The translations under genes and the position numbers were made by a program. DNA of 64,000 nt from positions 2,294,001 to 2,358,000 of the forward strand of contig JAJFPB010000008.1 in assembly GCA_020881915.1 (NCBI GenBank). The letters are read 5' to 3'. Shown here in pieces: positions 57,668 through 64,000 of the stretch. The stretch is from Paramyrothecium sp. XJ0827. Taxonomy: Eukaryota > Ascomycota > Sordariomycetes > Hypocreales > Stachybotryaceae. The notes beneath the pieces are model-generated. The model ran no database searches. It saw nothing but the letters and a program-made list of their open reading frames with translations, and was not told the DNA's origin. Position 1 is the stretch's first letter. Each line of letters opens with the position of its first letter.

Positions 57668-58873
57668 AAAACAGGCGCATAACTGGTTGCTCTTGATGTC
57701 CATCCTCCATCTCAGTCGAAAATTTTCGTTGCCATCGGACTGTTTCGTCCTTCAGTTTCTTCACTCGTGAACTAAATGACTGAAGCGATATTTAAATCAG
57801 AGTCTTATACGATGGAAATCCATTACCTTGTGGTCAAGCCATGACCTACGACCGATTGTCCAACTTTCACGTTGCTGTGCAGCAATCGAGTGGAAAGGTG
57901 CATTGGGATTGGTGATGCAATTTAAGGCCCGCAGACTCGTCGTTTTGCCGGAAGTCAGTATAGCGTTCGGGCTTACGCCTTCATGACCAGGCGGCAGTTG
58001 CATGTACAGGTACATAGTCTTCAATCCTTGGCGACGCAGGGGGCTGTGCAGAGGTGGCAATTAAGGAGGCCACCCTGTCCATCTCTCCTGTTGGCATTGC
58101 CCAAAGGAAGACGTAGAAGATGAGTGTTCAGCCCGCATCATGCGATGGTGCAGCATAAACCAACACACCCTTGTAGATATTGGCTGGAATCATTGTTGGA
58201 GATTTTGGCCTGAACCAATGGGCGACATCTCCGGGATGCATTGTTTGCTCAGGCGGTTGGTTGCCTGACCATCGACGCGCTTTGGCCACCAACGAGGACA
58301 CACAAGGCGACGGCGCTAAATTGAACGAGGGAGTTTCACTGCCACATTCGGCATTCTTCTGACGTGTGATTGGCACAGAGCAAAATCCTCCTCCGTTTGT
58401 GCCGTCCTTCCTCCTGCCTGTCTCACCAGACCTGACCGGGGGTGTTCCAATTCCTCATGCTTCCGCCTCACTTCAAATCGACCCACATTGTGAATTAACG
58501 ATTCCTCACAAGCATTTTGAAGCGGCTTGCTGTCCGCAAAATGATGGATGCGTAAGACATGTGGCCGCGGCGTACCCATCCATGTCCAAAAAACGCCCCG
58601 AGGGATAAGTACAAAAAGATGGCACGGTCTGCCATTTTCACAGGTGAACAGATCACTTCAAACCAGTTCCCTCAAGACTCCTCACATCAGATCTCTCTCA
58701 GACTGCCTGTTTTCCACCCCTTCTTCTTGCTGAACCTCTCTGCTTTGGTTCGGCCTTTCGCTCACTCTGCAGGTCTTTGCTGGCTGTTTCTTCTTTTAGA
58801 CCATTCAGACCCTTCGAAAGAACCCCTGTGTACCACGTTACTCACATCCACGTCATTATTGAGAAGTGTATTC
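57668..58873. other. gene-free region
   Basis: 1.2 kb. Overlapping short frames on both strands (57797-58579) have no recognisable motif. Confidence 0.5.
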
Positions 58874-59245
58874 ATGATGTCAGATGAGAAGCACACGCAC
58901 CATCACGACAAAGAAGAGAACGGCAGTAAAAACAACGACATATGCATCTCCTCAGAGCCTCTGAGGGAGCATCCAACTGGAAGTACAAAGTCATCGGGCC
59001 GGAATCATCGATATGCCGAGCATTTGTCCGCTCCTGCAAATTCGGCGCAGCAGCCACCCAGTGTGCGGCACTTTGTGAATTTGGGACGAGCATGGCCCCA
59101 TGATACCGAGTACGCAATCAGACAGCCTTATTCAGGTACGGTGAGCGACAGCGTAACCCAGCAGTCGCCGATGGACAGATGGTTAAACCAGGACATGGTA
59201 CAAGACCCTTACCAAGGTATAGCTGCGATTGCCAAGAATGTCTGA
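58874..59245 (+). CDS. hypothetical small hydrophilic protein
   Basis: 123 residues from ATG 58874 (MMSDEKHTHHHDKEENGSK). The open frame continues upstream to 58559, but that part is hydrophobic and unlike the rest, so the internal Met was preferred. The protein is rich in His, Ser, Asn and Gln and predicted disordered. I know no family for it and there is no intron to support it. It may be a chance frame. Confidence 0.35.
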   Translation: MMSDEKHTHHHDKEENGSKNNDICISSEPLREHPTGSTKSSGRNHRYAEHLSAPANSAQQPPSVRHFVNLGRAWPHDTEYAIRQPYSGTVSDSVTQQSPMDRWLNQDMVQDPYQGIAAIAKNV

Positions 59246-60605
59246 CTTCGTTCTGTTGGAACAAGTGCTGCTGTCGGGTTTTCATTTAGCGAACGGGGAT
59301 GGAGTAAGGGAATGGTGTCAAGCTTAGAAGTCTAGGTGTGCAGGAGTGCTAAGCTGAGGATTTGCCTTATCAGATGTCTCTGCTTCTTCCCGTTAGCCCC
59401 CTTCCAAATTTTGTCTCAATAAAAGAGGTGCAGCGGATACATATTGTCATGACTGGAGCCATGGACTAACGCCAACTGAAGGATCTTGACGTTTTCTGGT
59501 TTTAGGCTCGTATTTGATTTCTACATGGGGCTATCTCGAACAGGCCTTTCACTCAGTACTGCTAGTGTCCTGTGCAGGAGGCCATGTAATAGAGCCGCGT
59601 ATGGTTCGTGTTCGACCCAAGTAATACTTTATCTGCTAAAAAATTTGTCGGAAAGACAAGGGGCCTTGAACTTGCCAGTGAGTAGAAAATCTAAGCAATC
59701 GTTATCCGGCAAACATAACTACTAGAGACGAAAACTGAACAGAACATCGGGACTTGTATCCAGTAGTTCATCAGTACCCGGGTTTACAAAACAGATGAGA
59801 AGTACTCCAAAATTCGATACGAAGTCTCTCAGCTTGTGCTTACAATCGCGGACTGGTGCAGGATCACACATGACACGCCAACTATTCGAGCTAGCATGTG
59901 AAAACATCCTCAAGTATCTAGGAGGGCTAGAAGTGAAGGCATACATTGCATCTCCAACTTTCCACACGCAAGTCTCTCAGAGAGGTATTTGCTACCAGCG
60001 TCGGTGGGCTTTAGTCCCGTCAATATGTTGGTCATTGTGCTTACTCGGATCACGATGTCCTCCCGAAAGCTGTTTTTGGGCCGAGGGCCTGTATTGCGTT
60101 CGTAAGGGACGCCCTCAATGAGAGGACCACTACTTCAACGTATTTGGAACCATTTAGTATCATAGCTTCATCGAGTTGGCTTGTTTTGACAAATGCGGTT
60201 TTGTCCCCAGAAGGATGAGATTCGCGTCTGAAATATGATCCCGAATCCTGAGACCACGGGCATGGACAACGAGGTCTGTTTTTCTAGTGCCGTCGGCCCG
60301 CTCAATGAGCGAACCCTTTTCTCGATGTAAACAATGCTGCCTTTCCACTCACTCATGATCCACGATAGCGAATGTTTGCAGTTGACAGGGTATTAGTTGA
60401 GCGTGAAATCCGGTGTCAATGCCAGAGGGTAGATCCTTTCCAGAATTTGCGACTAGCTCACAAAGTGATCCCAGAAGCAGACTCAGTTTCATGTCCTGTC
60501 TTTGTAACGTTTCCTGGGCTGGATGCTCCGCTCATTCATGAGTCTTCATTGCAACGATAAAGGTAAATCACCCACCTTCACCCCAGAGGCTGGTTCAGTG
60601 TCTTC
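59246..60605. other. gene-free region
   Basis: 1.36 kb. Both-strand frames at 59722-60121 lack motifs. Confidence 0.5.
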
Positions 60606-60942
60606 CTACCAAGGCCACAAACCAGAGATTGTCTCTCGCGTGGGGGATATCCGTAGTCTAATTTTGGTGCCAGGAGAGCTCCCGCCCAGCCCAGCAGATA
60701 TGGGTCGACCAACTTCTATTGACCATGACCTCAGAGCATGGGGGTAAATGAACAGCCAGCTAAGAACTTTCCCATCCCTTCGATAGATCTTTATGGAAGC
60801 TGCAAAATGTGCAAGAGACTTTATGGTCATGTTCAATCAGTGACAGTGTTGCAGTCAAGCCTGTGACAGCTGCGCCGACAATCGCAACAGTCTCTATCAG
60901 CTCCACTGACATTGTGTGCAAGAGAGATAAGAAATTATCCAT
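60606..60942 (-). pseudogene. relic of a FAD-binding oxidoreductase
   Basis: On the minus strand the segment near 60913-60825 reads ETVAIVGAAVTGLTATLSL then IEHDHKV, an N-terminal dinucleotide-binding fold like that of D-amino acid oxidases, but with Ala for the second glycine of GxGxxG. The frame then changes near 60825 into an unrelated-looking stretch that ends at 60606. There is no catalytic domain within reach. It is probably a truncated and decayed gene copy; a chance match is possible because only about 30 residues are recognisable. Confidence 0.4.
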
Positions 60943-61338
60943 AGCGCGAGCCTGTAGGTATTAAAGTCTCATCGCCTTGTCAATAGCTCTCCAACTCCGT
61001 GGTCACTGCACCGTAAAACCAGAGCACCAATGGTCCGTATCAGGGTTCTTGTGGCTTTGGATAGGCGGGGAGGCTGCTTATCAGTCGATCCTCCGTCAAC
61101 AGTTTGCGCCGGGAATAGCCGGGAACGCATCACTTCTCGTTCATTTTTTGGGTTCCTCCATCTCCACCTCGTCTGCGGAGAACTCGCACGACCGTTGCGA
61201 ACCGAGTGCCGAGACCGGCCACGGATTACGTCCGCCATCGATTACGAGCTTGAATGTAAACAAAGCAGAAAGGTATCAACTTCGAAAAAGGAGTCGAGAG
61301 AATTATATTCAATCCGAGGGTTACTGAGTATTGACACC
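60943..61338. promoter_or_regulatory. upstream region of the ornithine cyclodeaminase-like gene
   Basis: 396 bp. The reading frame continues upstream of the chosen ATG to about 61030, but that part is not like the family and is taken as 5' leader. Confidence 0.5.
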
Positions 61339-62463
61339 ATGGCGCTTCGCATTCTCTCCAACAGGAATGTAAACAACCTCCTTGTCAACTTCCAGGCGAC
61401 GGACATTCGGCGCATGAGCGAGACGCTGTTACAGGCTTTCTACGCCTACTCCATCGAAGGTGAACATGAGAACCAGCCACACCGGGCCGCCGTTACGCGT
61501 GCCGATGGACAGACCATGCTCTTCATGCCAGCAACTCTGAGCGACGGTGTTTCTGTTAAGATCGTGGGCGTCCCCGCGCCGTCAGCCCCCGGCGCACCCC
61601 CATTGCGTGGCGCTTTGGTCCTGTGCGATGCGAGTGGGAAGTGCATCGGTCTGATGAACTCGGAGGAATTTACAGCGTTTCGCACGTCGCTGGGATCAAT
61701 TCTGCTCTATGAGCACAGAAAGGTTACCAAAAATATCGTCGTTTTCGGAGCGGGGAAGCAAGCCTTGTGGCATTTGAGGCTGGCACTCGTCCTCCGAGGG
61801 AATGATATCAGTTCGATCACGGTTGTGAATCGATCGTCAAAGCGCGCCGAACAACTCATTGCGCAGTTGCGACAGATGGATGCAGAAGGCGGCACAGAAA
61901 CCACGACACATATTAACTTCAGCATCATTGGTAATGAAGAAAATACGCACTACGAAAGATGGCTGCGCTCCGCTCTCGAGGCATCCGACGTCATCTTCTG
62001 CACCACTCCATCTAAGCAACCTCTCTTCCCTGCAGAATGGCTTATCAGCAAGCCAGCTGGCGCCAAAGCGCGCTACATCTCCGCCATTGGATCTTACAAG
62101 CTCGACATGGCAGAGATTGATCCGGACTACCTCCGCTACGTCACGACACTAGTTGCAGGGCCCGTCAACGCCGCACAGGCGGGAAGCGTCATTGTCGTGG
62201 ATAGCCGGGCGGCTTGTAGGCTCGAGGCTGGAGAGCTTGTCACGGCCGACCTGCACGACGACCAGATCCTGGAGATGGGCGAGCTTGTTCAACGAAGAAA
62301 GACTGCAGGTGAGAGCGAGAAGCAGGCACTGGAAGCCTGGATCCAAGATGGCTTGGTCGTTTACAAGAGTGTAGGCGTTGGAGTCATGGATTTGGCACTA
62401 GGCAGGGAGCTGCTGAATATCGCGGCGGAAAAGAATGTCGGCCAGTCTGTGGCAGAGTTTTGA
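61339..62463 (+). CDS. ornithine cyclodeaminase/mu-crystallin family protein
   Basis: One exon, 374 residues from ATG 61339 (context CACCATGG). The N-terminal half carries the family pattern HRAAVTRADGQTMLFMP then SVKIVGV, and NSEEFTAFRTSLGSILL. The NAD(H)-binding Rossmann loop is IVVFGAGKQALWHLRLAL. Later family stretches are VIFCTTPSKQPLF, YISAIGSYKLDMAEID and KSVGVGVMDLALG. Members convert ornithine to proline, reduce ketimines or make opine-like products (for example SbnB). The exact substrate cannot be told. The gene stands between a decayed FAD-protein relic and a convergent GMC oxidoreductase. Confidence 0.92.
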   Translation: MALRILSNRNVNNLLVNFQATDIRRMSETLLQAFYAYSIEGEHENQPHRAAVTRADGQTMLFMPATLSDGVSVKIVGVPAPSAPGAPPLRGALVLCDASGKCIGLMNSEEFTAFRTSLGSILLYEHRKVTKNIVVFGAGKQALWHLRLALVLRGNDISSITVVNRSSKRAEQLIAQLRQMDAEGGTETTTHINFSIIGNEENTHYERWLRSALEASDVIFCTTPSKQPLFPAEWLISKPAGAKARYISAIGSYKLDMAEIDPDYLRYVTTLVAGPVNAAQAGSVIVVDSRAACRLEAGELVTADLHDDQILEMGELVQRRKTAGESEKQALEAWIQDGLVVYKSVGVGVMDLALGRELLNIAAEKNVGQSVAEF

Positions 62464-62729
62464 AGACACATTTGGAAAATCACTCAAGACGCACCGAGAC
62501 CGCCTTGCGACTAGTGACCGCTATGTCAATAAACTGTCTTTTGCGTTTCTGTCCTGAATTCATGAGTTGGCGAAAGCCAAGAAAGAGATGACCTTGATTC
62601 TAAGTTTACCCAGGCCTCAATTTAGTTTACTGGATTGGAAAATGATTCATCTCATGTTTGAACCAATTGACCAAAATCTCTATCTTGAAGGTCGTGGTGC
62701 TTGATACAAAAAGATGAAGCAGAGGCAAC

Positions 62730-64000
62730 TCACTCCAACAACCCATGCTCCCTCTTGATAAAGTCAGCGCACCTTTCCGCCAACATGTAAACCACTGCCA
62801 CGGGATGTGCCGAAGTCAAAGAAGGGAGCGCGCTCGCATCGGCAATCCTCAGATTCTTGAATCCGTGTACTTTCAAATCTTGTCCCACGACGCCCCCTTC
62901 CACCTCTCTCGCCATCCGGCACGTCGAGGTGGGATGCAACGTGCTGGCAGCGCTCTTCCCCACGAACTCGTCAATCTCCTGGTCTGACACGTCACGCCAG
63001 CTTCCTTCGACCGAGTCGGCCTTCACTCCTGGGGCATGCTGCCAGGTGGCTTCAAAGTCGTAGCCCCGCGTCCGGAAGCGCTCGAAGAAATGCATGGCGA
63101 ACCGAGTCGCCTTGCGCAGCACGGCCCAGTCCCGCGCGTCTGTGATGAAGGGATGATGCATTTTTGGAAGTGCCAATGGGTCATCGGATCGCAAGGATAT
63201 CCTGCCCCTGGAGAATGGCTGTGCCAATACTGCCATGATCCCGTAGTAACCTTTGCCTTTGACAGGTTTGTGAAAGATTGAAGAGGCTGAGAGCATAATT
63301 TCAATGTCCGGTATGTTCTCAACCTTTTTTGCATCGAGATTATCGTGTCCTCCACTATCCTCTTGGCGAACCTGCATGCTCTTGTCGTCGATCGCATCGC
63401 TCCTTACCCAAATGCATTGTTTGGTCGTCGTCGAGAGAAACAAGCCTGTTCTGAAGACCAATAACAGGACAAGCTGCCATAACAAGAAGAGCGGTTTAGT
63501 AAGAACAAGATACGAATCGCTTGGCTTAACCTCAACCGTCACGCCAATGGACACATGATCCATCAAATTCGAGCCCACGCCCAGCAGATCTTTCACAACG
63601 TTGATTCTATGGGCCTCTAGCTCTTCTCGGGGACCGATGCCACTCAGCATAAGGACTTGAGGTGTGAAGAATGTACCGCAGGCCACAATAACTTCTCTCT
63701 TAGCGTTTACAAAGCCTTGACGTGAGATTTTCTTGGTTGGAAGGGCATCCATAAGGTGCACACCGACCACAGTATTGCCGTCTTCGCTGATCTTCAGCTT
63801 GGTGGCCACAGCACCAGTGCACAGAGTTAGGCGTTTCCGGCGTTGCATGACCAGGGATCGAGGCAGATACGCTCGATTCGAAGACAAGCGATGGCCAGCC
63901 CGGTCGATCATGGTGTCGATGGTGAAGATACCCATTGCAGGCGTGTCGGGACTGTTGTGGCTTCGGTGGACCGGAAGGCCAACATCTGCAGCCACATCAA
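62730..64000 (-). CDS. GMC family oxidoreductase (N-terminal part outside window)
   Basis: The C-terminal 420-odd residues of a glucose-methanol-choline oxidoreductase, with the 5' part beyond the right edge. Visible signatures: ACGTFFTPQVLMLSGIGP (GMC signature 2), GVGSNLMDHVSIGV, the catalytic-site His in STLHPTSTCRM, and the second His in SAHPVAVVYMLAERCADFIK. A hydrophobic segment (LFLLWQLVLLLVF) lies in the middle of the substrate domain. Enzymes of the family oxidise alcohols or sugars with FAD; aryl-alcohol oxidase and choline dehydrogenase are near relatives. The stretch up to 64000 has no intron. Confidence 0.92.
   Translation of the reverse strand, partial: DVAADVGLPVHRSHNSPDTPAMGIFTIDTMIDRAGHRLSSNRAYLPRSLVMQRRKRLTLCTGAVATKLKISEDGNTVVGVHLMDALPTKKISRQGFVNAKREVIVACGTFFTPQVLMLSGIGPREELEAHRINVVKDLLGVGSNLMDHVSIGVTVEVKPSDSYLVLTKPLFLLWQLVLLLVFRTGLFLSTTTKQCIWVRSDAIDDKSMQVRQEDSGGHDNLDAKKVENIPDIEIMLSASSIFHKPVKGKGYYGIMAVLAQPFSRGRISLRSDDPLALPKMHHPFITDARDWAVLRKATRFAMHFFERFRTRGYDFEATWQHAPGVKADSVEGSWRDVSDQEIDEFVGKSAASTLHPTSTCRMAREVEGGVVGQDLKVHGFKNLRIADASALPSLTSAHPVAVVYMLAERCADFIKREHGLLE

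Noticed and set aside
58559..58873. Upstream part of the 228-codon frame at 58559-59245
   Set aside because: Hydrophobic, unlike the downstream part, and without support; only the part from 58874 was kept, at low confidence.
61030..61338. N-terminal extension of the ornithine cyclodeaminase-like protein
   Set aside because: The added residues are unlike the family, and the ATG at 61339 has a good start context and gives the usual length.
1..64000. tRNA genes, CRISPR arrays, insertion sequences and operon structure
   Set aside because: No cloverleaf with A and B boxes, no regular spacer-repeat array and no transposase was seen; the eukaryotic intron structure makes prokaryotic elements irrelevant.

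Overview
The window is nuclear DNA of a filamentous ascomycete (Pezizomycotina). The genes are split by short GT-AG introns of about 47-95 nt. The families present are typical of these fungi: an iterative highly reducing polyketide synthase, a CFEM-type receptor, a Clr5-ankyrin protein, DUF4246, a C2H2 zinc-finger regulator with a fungal-specific middle region, and a short heme-thiolate peroxidase. I cannot place it below that rank with confidence; a Sordariomycete is a guess. Gene models were built by joining exons by hand at GT...AG borders. For almost every model the summed exons are an exact multiple of three and the protein has the length usual for its family.

Region 1 (1-22.4 kb) looks like a biosynthetic gene cluster. 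It holds a 5'-truncated highly reducing polyketide synthase (KS-AT-DH-MT-ER-KR-ACP), a class II triterpene-cyclase-like enzyme (oxidosqualene cyclase family, with Glu where the catalytic Asp is expected), a flavin monooxygenase fused to a polytopic membrane domain, a second flavin monooxygenase whose dinucleotide-binding motif is split by a 5-nt micro-exon, an unrecognised multi-exon gene, an FMN-reductase-like flavoprotein and a cytochrome P450. A reasonable reading is that a polyene chain or terpenoid is epoxidised, cyclised by proton attack and then oxidised. The product cannot be named from sequence. The promoters between these genes carry inverted and direct repeats that could be binding sites for a cluster regulator.

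Region 2 (23-28 kb) has an NTF2/lumazine-binding-like small protein divergent from a Gfo/Idh/MocA (Gal80-like) oxidoreductase, followed by a large C2H2 zinc-finger transcription factor. These may be the edge of the cluster or unrelated. Region 3 (29.6-42 kb) is gene-poor. It holds a secreted GH16 enzyme with a golvesin-like C-terminal domain, a TRP/YVC1-like cation channel, a small secreted pre-pro-protein with a Kex2 site, a decayed gene of a PD-(D/E)XK-like fungal family with several lesions, and a predicted GPI-anchored cysteine protein.

Region 4 (42.5-64 kb) holds a DUF4246 protein, a CFEM-domain seven-helix receptor, a secreted chloroperoxidase-like enzyme, a beta-lactamase-family serine hydrolase with an unclear 5' end, a Clr5-ankyrin gene interrupted by a frame break, a weak small ORF, a relic of a FAD-binding protein, an ornithine cyclodeaminase/mu-crystallin homologue and a GMC oxidoreductase that runs off the right edge. 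No tRNA, rRNA, CRISPR array, intact transposon or centromere-like repeat was recognised.
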